The notes beneath the pieces were generated by a model, which searched no databases, had not been told where the DNA came from, and worked only from the letters and a program-made list of their open reading frames with translations. This document shows positions 53,794 through 63,077 of a DNA stretch of 64,000 nt, in pieces. The stretch comes from Anabaena catenula FACHB-362 (GTDB lineage Bacteria; Cyanobacteriota; Cyanobacteriia; Cyanobacteriales; Nostocaceae). The stretch covers positions 1-64,000 of the forward strand of contig NZ_JACJTQ010000024.1 in the NCBI RefSeq assembly GCF_014698735.1. The letters are read 5' to 3'. Made by a program: the position numbers and the translations under genes. Every line of letters begins with the position of its first letter. Position 1 is the stretch's first letter.

Positions 53794-55254
53794 CTAATGG
53801 CTGTTCCTGTCGGCAAATCTGGCATGAATATCTTCGATACCTTTACGCATACCTGCAACTAAATGTGGAGAACGTTGCCTTTTCAATGTGAACCAACCGC
53901 AAGTAGCAACTATGTAAAGCAAAAATAAGTAAGGAAAGAAGTTATAAGGAGCTTCCGGTGCTGGAAACATTGTACTTCCAGGAATTCCCACACTCCCGAC
54001 AACTGGAATCATCATGAATGCTACCGCCAAAACTGAAAACACCACATCTCTAGTCCGGAGTTTTCTAATTTTGTGTAAGTACACAGGAGCCGCAACAGAA
54101 ATCAGGATATAGACTGTTAAAAATCCATAACTACACATTGCTCCTAAATAACCCATACTCTCAAACAGTTTGATATCAAATAGAGACATCACCGCAGGTA
54201 CGAGAAATGTCAGATATGAACACATCGTGACTGCAACGTGGGGTGTTCTGTTAGCTGCATGGGCATTACCTAAAGAGGCATGAAACAAACCATGACGAGC
54301 CATTAAAAAGGCTACTCTAGCTGCTGGGTTAATACTTCCCAGAATGCAAGCAAAGAAGCTGAACAATGCTCCCAAAGCTACCAATTCTCCTAAAAAACCA
54401 ACTCCTGCTTGTTGGGAGAGGAAAGTGAGAGGTTCTTCACTGTTAGTAATGGATACGCCCGTACCGCTAAAGGCCATTACTTCTATATAAGTTGTACAAA
54501 CGAAAAATAGACCTGCAAGTATTACACTACCCATAACGGCTCTGGGTATTGTCCGCAATGGTTTTTTGGCTTCGTCACCCAAGCTTGTCGCACTTTCAAA
54601 GCCAGAAAAACCAAACATTACCAATACCAGTCCCGTCGCTATGTTACCGGGAGTTACACCTGAAAGAGTCAATTGGGAAATATCGAGAGCAAAACCTTTG
54701 TGCGCCCAGATGATGATACATAAGACTGATATCAGCACAAGGGAAGCACCTTCTAACCACAACATTGCTACAGCTGAAAGTTGGATATCTTTATAAGCTG
54801 CATACCAGGAGATTCCTGCACCAATAGCTAAGAGTGTGATGCTGGAAGGATGAATGCCTAGATGACCTATTAACATTCCTGTGAAATTGCTAAATCCACA
54901 CAGAACTGACATTCCAGTGAATAAATAAGCCAGTACGAGACTCCAACCGCAAATTACACCTGCTGTCGGACCAAGACCTTTTGTGATGTAAGAGTAGAGG
55001 GAACCTGGAGAAGCAGAACGACTAGCAAATTGGTTAATGTTAATGCTGACAAATAATAGTCCTACTAAGCCAATCAGAAAACTTAACCAAGTACCGTTTC
55101 CTGATAATGCCACAATCAAGCCAATGTTAGATGCTGGTATTGTTGTGGGCGCAATTACTGCAAAAGATTGGGCTAAGACTTCCGAAAAAGAAAGACAATC
55201 TGGCTTTAAGCCATGAATACTTTGATGGGATGAGGATGCAGTTTCTTGTTTCAT
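53794..55254 (-). CDS. APC-superfamily amino acid permease
   Basis: This is a 486-residue transporter with twelve hydrophobic segments. Family marks are SFAVIAPTTIPASNIGLIVALSG, SASPGSLYSYITKGLGPTAGVI and VMFGFSGFESATSLGDEAKKP (TM6 region), which fits amino acid/polyamine permeases. No linked catabolic genes reveal the substrate. The C-terminal tail RGSPHLVAGM-like region is soluble. Confidence 0.85.
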   Translation of the reverse strand: MKQETASSSHQSIHGLKPDCLSFSEVLAQSFAVIAPTTIPASNIGLIVALSGNGTWLSFLIGLVGLLFVSININQFASRSASPGSLYSYITKGLGPTAGVICGWSLVLAYLFTGMSVLCGFSNFTGMLIGHLGIHPSSITLLAIGAGISWYAAYKDIQLSAVAMLWLEGASLVLISVLCIIIWAHKGFALDISQLTLSGVTPGNIATGLVLVMFGFSGFESATSLGDEAKKPLRTIPRAVMGSVILAGLFFVCTTYIEVMAFSGTGVSITNSEEPLTFLSQQAGVGFLGELVALGALFSFFACILGSINPAARVAFLMARHGLFHASLGNAHAANRTPHVAVTMCSYLTFLVPAVMSLFDIKLFESMGYLGAMCSYGFLTVYILISVAAPVYLHKIRKLRTRDVVFSVLAVAFMMIPVVGSVGIPGSTMFPAPEAPYNFFPYLFLLYIVATCGWFTLKRQRSPHLVAGMRKGIEDIHARFADRNSH

Positions 55255-55897
55255 GTTGGAATTTTTATCGTTTTCAAGGGTGCTTATAACTATAGGTTTA
55301 TAGGAATTTATAGTTATCTGCGGGTCAAATATTCTGCTACATCAATCCTAAATTTTGGCTTCTAGATAGGGTATGTCTATGAAATGGTGCATCTATCCAT
55401 AGTTGTATTTTTTAAGTCAGGTTTAATACTACCCTAGGTATTTTGATTAATCAAGCATTTGTTAAAAATAAAGCTTAAATCTTTTTAAATCATTTAATTT
55501 ACAGTAAATGCATCGGATTAGTTCAAATTAATTGCTGTATTTTTAGCAGGTATTATTTAAGTAAATTCTAGAAATTTTATGTTGTTTAGAATACACTTTA
55601 AATGAATCGGAATTAGTTGCATTCTAGTTATGGAGAGGCATTAAACCTGTTCTATACAAGGCTTATTAGACTTAGGAAATTTTCTGACTTAAAAAATTTA
55701 GTATAAAAATAACAATATTATTTAGTATTGCTAACCTATGTTTTAAATGGTATTATTACGTGATAAATTACTATGCAAACGAATTTTAAGTATTGCTAAA
55801 ACTTAATTTCTGAATCTTTTATTTTGTGGCTATGTATAATATTGACAATGACGAAAGATAGTCATAAGCTGCAAGTTGTAAAAGTTGAGACAAAGAT
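55255..55897. other. intergenic region between APC permease and secreted protein
   Basis: 643 bp, very AT-rich. I saw no coding frame, tRNA or repeat. It contains the divergent promoters of the permease (minus) and the secreted protein (plus). Several TATAAT-like words occur before 55898, but none is certain. Confidence 0.45.
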
Positions 55898-56551
55898 ATG
55901 AAACCCTTAAAATACGTTTTGATGGTGGCGGTATTGCTAGTAAATTTAATATTTACTGCACCTGTATTAGCCGATGCTCCAGAATTTCTCAAAAACCCTG
56001 ATTACATAAATTTGAATCAAGAACTGAATCAGTTAAAAATTGCCAAAGCAACACAGGCTCAATTAGAAGGTGATACACCAGAAGCACTCGACCAAAAAAT
56101 AAATGAATTAGAGTTGCAAAAATTTGCCTTTGAGTCAGGAATTGACTGGGGGCAATGTAGTAATCAGACTGGTAAAACTCTAGCGATATATGGAACAGAA
56201 CCAGATGCAGAAGATGATAATTACTCCTCTGGTGCAGCATTGTATTTTCTAGGTGATGGTAAGACAACTAAAGATAAATGGAATTGCAAAGGCATTTATC
56301 TACCAACTGATGTCACAGCTATTGCTTTAGGTCAAGATGGACAAAATCAAGAATTAACTGGTGGCGTTGTGATTAAGGTTCCCAATGGCATAAATTTAGC
56401 CTTGAAGACCAATCCAGAAACTGGAGTAATTGAATTTAATCAAGCTGGAACAAAAATCCTCAACCCAGGTGAGGTGAACTGGTTTATCCCTAATGTATCG
56501 CAAGCGGTTGTAGATGCACGAGTTACTAATGCACCTACCAAAAAAGCTTAA
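55898..56551 (+). CDS. secreted protein of unknown function
   Basis: This 217-residue protein has a signal peptide (YVLMVAVLLVNLIFTAPVLADA, cleavage after ALA-like VLADA). The mature part starts with a helical, coiled-coil-like region (LNQELNQLKIAKATQAQLEGD) followed by beta-rich sequence with two cysteines (WGQCSNQ, WNCKG). It ends with a K-rich tail. I do not know the family. It is likely periplasmic. Confidence 0.65.
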   Translation: MKPLKYVLMVAVLLVNLIFTAPVLADAPEFLKNPDYINLNQELNQLKIAKATQAQLEGDTPEALDQKINELELQKFAFESGIDWGQCSNQTGKTLAIYGTEPDAEDDNYSSGAALYFLGDGKTTKDKWNCKGIYLPTDVTAIALGQDGQNQELTGGVVIKVPNGINLALKTNPETGVIEFNQAGTKILNPGEVNWFIPNVSQAVVDARVTNAPTKKA

Positions 56552-56738
56552 ATTAGGTAATTTTTGGGGATTAAATTCTAAAAATTACAGCCCTGGCGAA
56601 TAGAATAGAGCCTGCGGTACGCCAAGGGTGTAGCTTACTGAGAGTAGGATACGCGGCTTGGCTCTATTTCAGTCAAGGTTTAAATCCCCTTCTGATCTGT
56701 TTCCGCGTCTCCCTATCTTGAGCGTCTCTTCCCTGAAT

Positions 56739-57503
56739 TCAGTCTTCATCTATTACTTTTTTCTCTTCAGGTAGTAGGGAAGTTTCTTGTTGTGTGTTCG
56801 TATTTATGGCAGTTGCTGGTTGCCAATGAGGTTTGATAATTAAACTCACGCCAATAGCCCAGGCTAATGCAACCATCCAACCGGCGAGAATATCACTGGG
56901 GAAGTGAACTCCCAGATAGAGACGTGTCCAAGCAATAGCCAAGAGAAACAAACTACCAAACATTACTACTAACCAGCGCCAAGGGCGATTCCAATTTAAA
57001 ATTACCAAGATTGCTACCAATGTCATACTTGTCATCGCATGGCCACTAGGAAAAGCATAATCAAATTCTGGCGCTTTAGACTCCCACAGATGGGGACGCA
57101 TTCGATGCATTAATTGTTTAGCGGTGCGGTTGATGAGGATATTTCCGAATGCTGTAGTGACTAGATAAGTTAGAGATCGCCATCTTCGTTGCGTCAATAG
57201 TATCAGAGCGATCGCACTCAAAACAGGTAAAACAGTCCTAAATGACCCAAACTTTGTCAGCACTACCGCTAAAATATCCAGTTGTGGCTGTGCTGTAGAG
57301 TGAATGGCTAACAAAATCGGCACATCCCAGGGAAAGCCGCTCTCATTCTGCCATAACTTCACCGCCAAGATTTCAAAGACTTGCAAAGGTAAATAAACTC
57401 CCATAAACAGGAGTAACAGAGAACGCCAATGGGACAAAATTAGATTTTTGATAAACCTGCGTGGTGACTGACGGTCTGGATTGATGTTTTTCACCCAGTT
57501 CAT
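56739..57503 (-). CDS. PAP2-family membrane phosphatase
   Basis: This 254-residue integral membrane enzyme carries the three PAP2 motifs: KQLMHRMRP (KxxxxxxRP), YAFPSGHAM (PSGH) and TRLYLGVHFPSD (SRxxxxxHxxxD). There are five or six hydrophobic segments. Such enzymes dephosphorylate phosphatidate, undecaprenyl pyrophosphate or related lipids. The soluble C-terminal 30 residues are acidic. The exact substrate is unknown. Confidence 0.9.
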   Translation of the reverse strand: MNWVKNINPDRQSPRRFIKNLILSHWRSLLLLFMGVYLPLQVFEILAVKLWQNESGFPWDVPILLAIHSTAQPQLDILAVVLTKFGSFRTVLPVLSAIALILLTQRRWRSLTYLVTTAFGNILINRTAKQLMHRMRPHLWESKAPEFDYAFPSGHAMTSMTLVAILVILNWNRPWRWLVVMFGSLFLLAIAWTRLYLGVHFPSDILAGWMVALAWAIGVSLIIKPHWQPATAINTNTQQETSLLPEEKKVIDED

Positions 57504-57833
57504 TTTGATTGGTACTCACTTAATGGATGTTTGTTAGGTTTCTGTTTTAACGCGTGAACTTACTCATAATATCAATTCACCTGATTAAAGCTACAAATGA
57601 ATCTCCGTGTATAACGTCTGTTTGTATCAACTTTAAAGTAAAACGGTATAACTTAAGTCACAGACACTAGACATTTGATCATTTTTAAGTGTAAAATACG
57701 GTAAGTCGATTGGATTACCGTTTATTATACTGCGACTAGGAAAGTGTAAAAGCTCTATAGAGTCCTGACAGCTTCCTCTCCAGCTTCTTAAGTCAGAAAA
57801 TCACCCTTACAAACCCCATTTCTGGGCAGGAGT
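57504..57833. repeat. intergenic region holding dispersed repeat copy 2 (57574-57650)
   Basis: This gap includes at 57574-57650 the same ordered words (CAATTCAC, ATTAAAGCTACAAAT, CCGTGTAT, TATCAAC, TTAAAGT, AAACGG) as the copy at 50869-50950. The remaining sequence has no gene; it contains promoters of PAP2 (minus) and TauE copy 2 (plus). Confidence 0.55.
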
Positions 57834-58631
57834 ATGAACTATTTATTACTACCATTATTTAGCTTCTTCATTGGCATCATCGTTGGTTTAACGGGAATTG
57901 GGGGAGCCTCTCTCATTACCCCAATGTTGATTTTTGTGTTTCAAGTTCCACCTTCCATTGCTGTCAGTTCTGACGTTGTCGCTGCCACACTCATGAAGGT
58001 AGTTGGTAGCATCAAGCACTGGGAACAGAAAACCCTCGATCCCGAAATAGTCAAATGGTTAGCAACAGGTAGTGTTTTTGGTTCAATGGTAGGAGTGGGA
58101 ATCTTACACATGATCAGACAGAGTGGAACATCTAACCTAGATCACATTTTGTTGCGGTTACTGGGGGTAATGATTCTATTAGTCACTGTGTTGGCACTAA
58201 TACAATTATTGCTGATGACATTTTTCCCCAAATTCAATTTACCCGAACTGCCAAAATTAGACGTAAAAACCAAGTGGGGACGTTTTCTAACCATCACCAT
58301 AGCAGCAGTTTTAGGATGTTTCGTGGGTTTAACCAGTGTCTCCTCTGGTTCCATGTTTGCTTTAGTCCTAATTGGCTTTTTTCGTCTCGATGCACGTAAA
58401 TTAGTAGGTACAGATATTGCACAGGCAGCAATTTTATTGCTATTTACCTCTCTCGGACATCTAACATTAGGAACAGTTGATTGGAGTTTGGTTATACCAA
58501 TATGGATAGGGTCAGTTCCAGGGGTATTACTAGGTGCTAAAATCTGTCAGATAACTCCTCAACGTCCACTGCGGTTTATTGTTTATGCCATCTTGATGAT
58601 GGTAAGTTGGAAATTAGTTGCTCAAGCATAA
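57834..58631 (+). CDS. TauE/SafE family permease (copy 2)
   Basis: This 265-residue membrane protein is a second TauE/SafE homologue. Its halves have IIVGLTGIGGASLITPMLIFVFQVPPSIAVSSDV-type start (GLTGIGGASLITPML) and GCFVGLTSVSSGSMFALVLI...VGTDIAQA. It lacks a DUF1634 partner. About seven hydrophobic segments. The ribosome site AGGAG is one base from the ATG, which is unusually close. Convergent with CadD copy 2. Confidence 0.85.
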   Translation: MNYLLLPLFSFFIGIIVGLTGIGGASLITPMLIFVFQVPPSIAVSSDVVAATLMKVVGSIKHWEQKTLDPEIVKWLATGSVFGSMVGVGILHMIRQSGTSNLDHILLRLLGVMILLVTVLALIQLLLMTFFPKFNLPELPKLDVKTKWGRFLTITIAAVLGCFVGLTSVSSGSMFALVLIGFFRLDARKLVGTDIAQAAILLLFTSLGHLTLGTVDWSLVIPIWIGSVPGVLLGAKICQITPQRPLRFIVYAILMMVSWKLVAQA

Positions 58632-58682
58632 TTTGATTGATATTTAATTTTACTTCTCTGAAATGTTTTAATTTCTCTGCGT

Positions 58683-59333
58683 TCACGGTATTAAGTTAAA
58701 TGTACCTCTTTCGTACATGATAAATAAACCTAAGCCAATTAACACAAAAGGCACAATAGCCTGACCATAGCGACTTAAAAGATTAGCAATGGTGGCTTGA
58801 CGGGTTAACAGGTAAGCAATATAGCACCAAACCCCGACCATAGCCAAAAATACACCTAAAATCACTCCTAAGCTGGCAAAGTCATGACCAGCAAATAAAG
58901 GTATATAAATACTAATATTGTCACCTCCATTAGCAATTGTTACAGCCGCAACTTTATAAGTTTGAGGATGCAAAATGCTCAATAGAAAAGATAATACCGG
59001 GTTAGGGTGTGACGACTGTTTAAAATCCGTAGTCACCGTCTGAACTTCCGTAGTTTCTGATTCCCGATTTAGTAATTGCTTCAAGCCAATGGCTATTGGT
59101 AATATTCCTAATAATCCAATCACTTCTCGTTGGATGACTAAACCACCAAAAAACCCTGGTAAGCTGGCTAGAATAATGGCAGTAAAACCCAAATATTGAC
59201 CAATTACGATATGTCTACGTCGAAAATTACTATCTAGCTGTGAGAAAAATAGCAGCAGGATAACAATGTCATCAATATTAGTCGCGGCAAAGGCGATTAT
59301 CCCTTCTGTAAAAGCTGTCTCAAGCCGATTCAT
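58683..59333 (-). CDS. CadD-family transporter (copy 2)
   Basis: This is a 216-residue CadD homologue with FAATNIDDIVILLLFFSQL, VIGQYLGFTAIILASLPGFFGGL, KVAAVTIANGGDNISIYIPLFA and FVLIGLGLFIMYE. The ATG at 59333 (MNRLETAF) is chosen; five further codons to a TTG at 59348 are unsupported. It is divergent, 70 nt apart, from copy 3, so the two share a control region. Similarity to copy 3 is high in the metal-site motifs. Confidence 0.88.
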   Translation of the reverse strand: MNRLETAFTEGIIAFAATNIDDIVILLLFFSQLDSNFRRRHIVIGQYLGFTAIILASLPGFFGGLVIQREVIGLLGILPIAIGLKQLLNRESETTEVQTVTTDFKQSSHPNPVLSFLLSILHPQTYKVAAVTIANGGDNISIYIPLFAGHDFASLGVILGVFLAMVGVWCYIAYLLTRQATIANLLSRYGQAIVPFVLIGLGLFIMYERGTFNLIP

Positions 59334-59403
59334 GGTAGATTTTATCAAATATAATTGATCAACATAGCAATATTTGTTCCTATATGAAACAGTCCTAAAT
59401 TAA

Positions 59404-60105
59404 ATGAGTGAGTTAGTTCCTACAATTACTACAGGGTTAATTACATTTAGTGCTACTAATATTGATGATATTGTCATTCTCCTGCTGTTTTTTTCTCAGG
59501 TAAATGCTACTTTACGTCCCCATCATATTGTTGCTGGTCAGTATTTAGGTTTCACGGTTCTAGTCATTCTCAGTTTACCTGGTTTCTTTGGTGGTTTAAT
59601 CTTCCCAACAGAATGGATAGGATTACTGGGTTTAATCCCTATCGTCATCGGTATCAGCAGCTTGGTAAATCAGGAAACAGATTCCTTGGGAGAAATTACA
59701 GATGAAATCCCACTTTCTGAAACTTCAACTATTACTAATTTTTTAAATCCTCAAACGTATACAGTGGCATCTTTAACGATTGCTAATGGGAGTGATAATA
59801 TTAGCATTTATGTGCCGTTATTTGCTAATAGTAACTTAGGCAGCTTATTGGTAACTATAAGTTTATTTTTTTTACTATTAGCCGTTTGGTGCTATGGCGC
59901 ATACAAGCTAACCCATCAGAGAGCTATCGCAGAGATTTTTACAGGCTATGGTAATCATCTCGTACCTTTTATACTGATGGGTTTAGGTGCTTTTATCGTC
60001 TTGAAAGGTGGAGCCTTAAGCCCAATAAAGCTAGTTGCTAGTTGTATTTGCTTACTAGTTTTGGTGAAAAAGAATGATCGTCCCCATGAAATTGAAGACA
60101 ATTAA
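59404..60105 (+). CDS. CadD-family transporter (copy 3)
   Basis: This 233-residue CadD homologue has FSATNIDDIVILLLFFSQV, VAGQYLGFTVLVILSLPGFFGGL, TVASLTIANGSDNISIYVPLFAN and FILMGLGAFIVLKGG. It is longer than copies 1 and 2 by a C-terminal hydrophobic segment (LVASCICLLVLVKKNDRP). It is convergent with cysK, 77 nt between stops. Confidence 0.88.
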   Translation: MSELVPTITTGLITFSATNIDDIVILLLFFSQVNATLRPHHIVAGQYLGFTVLVILSLPGFFGGLIFPTEWIGLLGLIPIVIGISSLVNQETDSLGEITDEIPLSETSTITNFLNPQTYTVASLTIANGSDNISIYVPLFANSNLGSLLVTISLFFLLLAVWCYGAYKLTHQRAIAEIFTGYGNHLVPFILMGLGAFIVLKGGALSPIKLVASCICLLVLVKKNDRPHEIEDN

Positions 60106-60182
60106 GTTACAGCTGATAGTTAGGCACAGGTTTACGCATTTTTTCAAAAATCACAACGACTTTTCTGCCTCCTCCTGCTGTA

Positions 60183-61145
60183 TCAAACTTTAGTCAACCA
60201 TTCATTTTCTTCTAGTTCTTTAAATAGCGAAGTGCTGAGGTAGCGTTCACCGAAGCTAGGCTGAATCATCACAATCAACTTACCTGCGTTTTCTGGACGT
60301 TGTGCTAATTGGATTGCAGCCAATAAAGCTGCACCAGCAGAAATGCCCGATAGCAGTCCTTCTTCCTTGGCTAAACGACGACTGTAAGCGATCGCTTGGT
60401 CATCTGTCACCTGAATAACTTCATCTATGAATTCTGCACGGTAAATTGCGGGGATAAATCCTGGTCCAATACCCTGAATCTTGTGTGGGCCTGCTTTTCC
60501 TCCTCCTAACACTGGACTCGTAGTTGGTTCCACCGCAACGGCTTGAAAACTCGGTTTGCGTTGTTTAATCACTTCCGAGACTCCCGTAATTGTCCCCCCA
60601 GTACCCACTCCCGCTACCAGAATATCAACTTCTCCGTCCGTATCTTCCCAAATTTCTTCCGCTGTAGTGCGAGCATGAACTCTGGGGTTAGCAGGGTTAC
60701 GGAACTGTTGCAACATATAGGCGTTAGGCGTTCTCGCTACAATTTCTTCGGCTTTGCCTATAGCCCCACGCATTCCTTCCACCCCCGGCGTTAATTCCAA
60801 TTGAGCGCCATAGGCTCTCAGCATCAACCGCCGTTCTTGGCTCATTGTATCCGGCATCGTAAGAATCAAATGATAGCCTTTAGCAGCAGCTACCATTGCC
60901 AAGGCAATTCCCGTATTACCAGAAGTTGGCTCTACTAGAGTAGTTTTTCCAGGGTGAATAAAACCCGCTTCTTCGGCTGCTTCCACCATGCTCACACCAA
61001 TCCGATCTTTAACGGAAGCAGATGGATTCATACTTTCTAGTTTGACGACAATTCGCGCCACTGCTCCCTCAGCTTGGGGAATCTTGTTTAACTGAACAAG
61101 AGGAGTTTTTCCGACTAACTCGGTGATATTTTTTGCTATTCGCAT
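60183..61145 (-). CDS. cysK: cysteine synthase A (O-acetylserine sulfhydrylase)
   Basis: CysK makes cysteine from O-acetylserine and sulfide with PLP. Signatures: [29 protein letters not shown] with the PLP lysine, [32 protein letters not shown] and [14 protein letters not shown]. 320 residues is usual. It follows the Rrf2 gene by 18 nt on the same strand, suggesting an operon and regulation by that factor, as CymR/Rrf2-cysK linkage is known in other bacteria. Confidence 0.96.
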   Translation of the reverse strand: MRIAKNITELVGKTPLVQLNKIPQAEGAVARIVVKLESMNPSASVKDRIGVSMVEAAEEAGFIHPGKTTLVEPTSGNTGIALAMVAAAKGYHLILTMPDTMSQERRLMLRAYGAQLELTPGVEGMRGAIGKAEEIVARTPNAYMLQQFRNPANPRVHARTTAEEIWEDTDGEVDILVAGVGTGGTITGVSEVIKQRKPSFQAVAVEPTTSPVLGGGKAGPHKIQGIGPGFIPAIYRAEFIDEVIQVTDDQAIAYSRRLAKEEGLLSGISAGAALLAAIQLAQRPENAGKLIVMIQPSFGERYLSTSLFKELEENEWLTKV

Positions 61146-61163
61146 TGATGTACCCTTTGATGG

Positions 61164-61646
61164 CTAAATGTAATACATGGGATTTTGTTGGGCGCGAGTC
61201 TCTCTTTGCTGGCATAAGTCTTGGAGTGTAAAGCCACGCAAAACCTCAATTGAAGCTATATTGGCTTGTTCCCAGACTTCATGAACCAGAGTTTTTTCTA
61301 GAGTGGTAGACTCCGAGGCTTCTTTCTCTTTCCGCTCACCTTCTACCAACGTGACAATTTCTAACAAAGTAATCTGCCAAGGTTCACGCACTAAAACGAA
61401 ACCTCCTTTAGAGCCTCGCTGACTCTGTACCACACCAGCACGGCGCAGGTGAGTGAGAATTTGTTCTAGATAGCGTTCTGGTATGGGTTGCTTGGCAGTT
61501 ATCTCGCTCATTGTCCGAGGCACTTTTTTGTCATGGTGGCTTGCCAGTTCTAACAGTGCCAGTAGTGCATATTCGACTTTGGCTGAAAGATCCAGGAGCG
61601 TGTAGTTTTGGCTATTCAAGTCTGTATTCAGTATAGTGCGGTACAT
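61164..61646 (-). CDS. Rrf2-family regulator upstream of cysK (CymR-like)
   Basis: This 160-residue Rrf2 protein has LSAKVEYALLALLELASHH, PIPERYLEQILTHLRRAGV and QSQRGSKGGFVLVREPWQITLLEI. The cysteine cluster of Fe-S Rrf2 proteins is lacking (only one Cys in LQDLCQQR), so it may sense cysteine metabolism through a partner, as CymR does with CysK. The ATG at 61646 gives a 20-residue N-terminal extension of uncertain reality; a TTG start near residue 17 is an alternative. Likely controls cysK. Confidence 0.87.
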   Translation of the reverse strand: MYRTILNTDLNSQNYTLLDLSAKVEYALLALLELASHHDKKVPRTMSEITAKQPIPERYLEQILTHLRRAGVVQSQRGSKGGFVLVREPWQITLLEIVTLVEGERKEKEASESTTLEKTLVHEVWEQANIASIEVLRGFTLQDLCQQRETRAQQNPMYYI

Positions 61647-61898
61647 TGATAGATTTAACGTAGTTTTTGCGAAATTAATTTTTATTTAAGTGTTAGATGT
61701 CATATCATCTCACTTAAACATATTTAACTATCATAATTCTATCGACTTGCCGTAGTTTATTCTACAGAATTCTTAATCATGCGTCATCTTTCAGGAAAAT
61801 TATCCAGAATATGGGAAGACGGAAGAAAAACGCTATTCTTCGCCAGATCCACTTCAGTTCATAGGATACGGGTATAAACCCGTACTCAATTTTCCTAC

Positions 61899-62086
61899 GT
61901 TCGCACAGCCCATATCAGAGAAACTTTTCCCGCGTTCCTTGCTTGCTGAGTTTCTAGATGGTGCAGGAATTTACAAGCTGATATTATATACTACGGTTAT
62001 ATCATCGGTGAACAGTAATATAAAAGATGATGTCATTATACACAGGTCTTACCCAATCAGCTACCAAAAATTCTCAGCATTATTAC
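61899..62086 (+). repeat. direct repeat A: copy of crp promoter and N-terminal codons
   Basis: This segment aligns with 62886-63077 over ~190 bp with about 80% identity and small gaps, from GTTCGC(A/G)CAGC to CATT(A/T)TTAC. It includes the promoter region and the first ~16 codons (MMSLYTGLTQSATKNS) of the downstream Crp-family gene. Confidence 0.85.
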
Positions 62087-62119
62087 GAATTAATATCTAT
62101 GGCAAAATTAGACAATTGA
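62027..62119 (+). pseudogene. truncated N-terminal copy of the Crp-family gene
   Basis: From ATG at 62027 a 30-codon frame begins MMSLYTGLTQSATKNS, identical to the start of the Crp-family protein at 63016, then diverges (QHYYELIS) and stops at 62119. It ends 20 nt before the cytochrome b561-like gene and could act as a short leader peptide, but most likely it is a remnant of duplication. Confidence 0.6.
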
Positions 62120-62139
62120 AAAACTTACCCAATTAGCTT

Positions 62140-62865
62140 ATGAATCGTTCAGCACCCTATCAACCCTTGATATTGCGAATCCTGCATGGTTTAAGCGGGA
62201 TTTTAGCAATTGGCGCAATTATTAGCGGATTCCTAGTTTACAATACTTTTGATAAAAGATTTGGCCAAATCCCAATTGCCAAAATTAATCCAATACAGGA
62301 TATTCACGGGACATTGGGGCTATTTTTCTTAATTTTACTCCCAGTTTTTGCTCTTTATAGCTTTCATGTTGGAAAAAGACGCTTACTACAACCAGACTCA
62401 ATCCAAAAACTGACTCAATTTGGTACACCAATTTGGTGGGTTAGCCTGCAACGTTTAGTAAATACTAAAATTTTAATTGCTGCTGTTTTAGCAGTAATAT
62501 CTGGCAGAATGATGAAGGAAGAATGGCTACCTACAGGAGAACTGAATCATATTTGGTATTATCTTCACCTAATAGCTTGGGTGATTATGATTTGTTTTGT
62601 AGCCATTCATGTTTTGATGTCAGCTAAAGTTGGTGGTGTGCCATTATTACTATCAATATTGTCATGGAAATTCCGCCCAGAAGATAGTCCTGCTAACTGG
62701 TATAGTCTTTTGCGTGGTTGGTTGAGTAATTTTCCCAATAATTTTAGGGAAGAAATTAATCAGTTTATAGCGGCTAGTTTATTAATAAAAATTATCGAGG
62801 TAATTGTATTGGGGGGAATTATGGCAGCATTTGTTTTACGGCTGTTCTTTTCTGGTGGAGAATAA
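62140..62865 (+). CDS. cytochrome b561/b6-like membrane protein
   Basis: This 241-residue integral membrane protein has five hydrophobic segments with histidines in heme-ligand-like places: RILHGLSGIL, QDIHGTLGLFFL, LHLIAWVIMI and FVAIHVLMS. It resembles the prokaryotic cytochrome b561 / Ni-hydrogenase b-subunit group, which passes electrons between quinones and a periplasmic partner. No partner gene is adjacent. It sits between two direct repeats derived from the crp 5' region. Confidence 0.8.
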   Translation: MNRSAPYQPLILRILHGLSGILAIGAIISGFLVYNTFDKRFGQIPIAKINPIQDIHGTLGLFFLILLPVFALYSFHVGKRRLLQPDSIQKLTQFGTPIWWVSLQRLVNTKILIAAVLAVISGRMMKEEWLPTGELNHIWYYLHLIAWVIMICFVAIHVLMSAKVGGVPLLLSILSWKFRPEDSPANWYSLLRGWLSNFPNNFREEINQFIAASLLIKIIEVIVLGGIMAAFVLRLFFSGGE

Positions 62866-62885
62866 GATCCATCAGACTCTCCACT

Positions 62886-63077
62886 GTTCGCGCAGCGTCT
62901 GGGAGAGAAACTTTCCCCGTGTTTCCTGCTGGCCGAGTTTCTAGATGATGCAGAAATTTAGAAGCTGATATTATGTATACTACGGTTAGTACATCGGCAA
63001 ACTGTAAGATAGAAGATGATGTCATTATATACAGGTCTTACCCAGTCAGCTACTAAAAATTCTCGGCAGCATTTTAC
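62886..63077 (+). repeat. direct repeat B: promoter and 5' end of the Crp-family gene
   Basis: Intact counterpart of the segment at 61899-62086, upstream of and overlapping the first ~20 codons of the Crp-family gene. A TGTA(N12)TACA inverted motif lies at about 62973-62992; it is decayed in copy A. It could be an operator but its spacing does not fit the standard Crp or NtcA site. Confidence 0.8.

Larger units (their letters stand above)
61647..62139. other. intergenic region with partial copy of the crp 5' region
   Basis: 493 bp; no full gene. Its 3' part (61899-62086) is a direct copy of the segment in front of and into the Crp-family gene at 62886-63077. The 5' part is AT-rich and holds the Rrf2-cysK promoter. 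A GACGGAAG word near 61818 does not have the partner segments of a glutamine riboswitch. Confidence 0.55.

Noticed and set aside
61800-61850. GGGAAGACGGAAGA resembling part of a glutamine (glnA) riboswitch
   Set aside because: The required 5' CGTTCA and 3' CGAAGGAACGC segments are not present at proper spacing.
61939-62136. 65-codon open frame overlapping the duplicated segment
   Set aside because: It reads through promoter-derived sequence in another frame, has no ribosome site and no protein-like features; the frame of the true duplicated start is 62027-62119.
62970-62995. Possible NtcA site before the Crp gene
   Set aside because: The inverted halves TGTA/TACA are 12 nt apart; NtcA needs GTA-N8-TAC.
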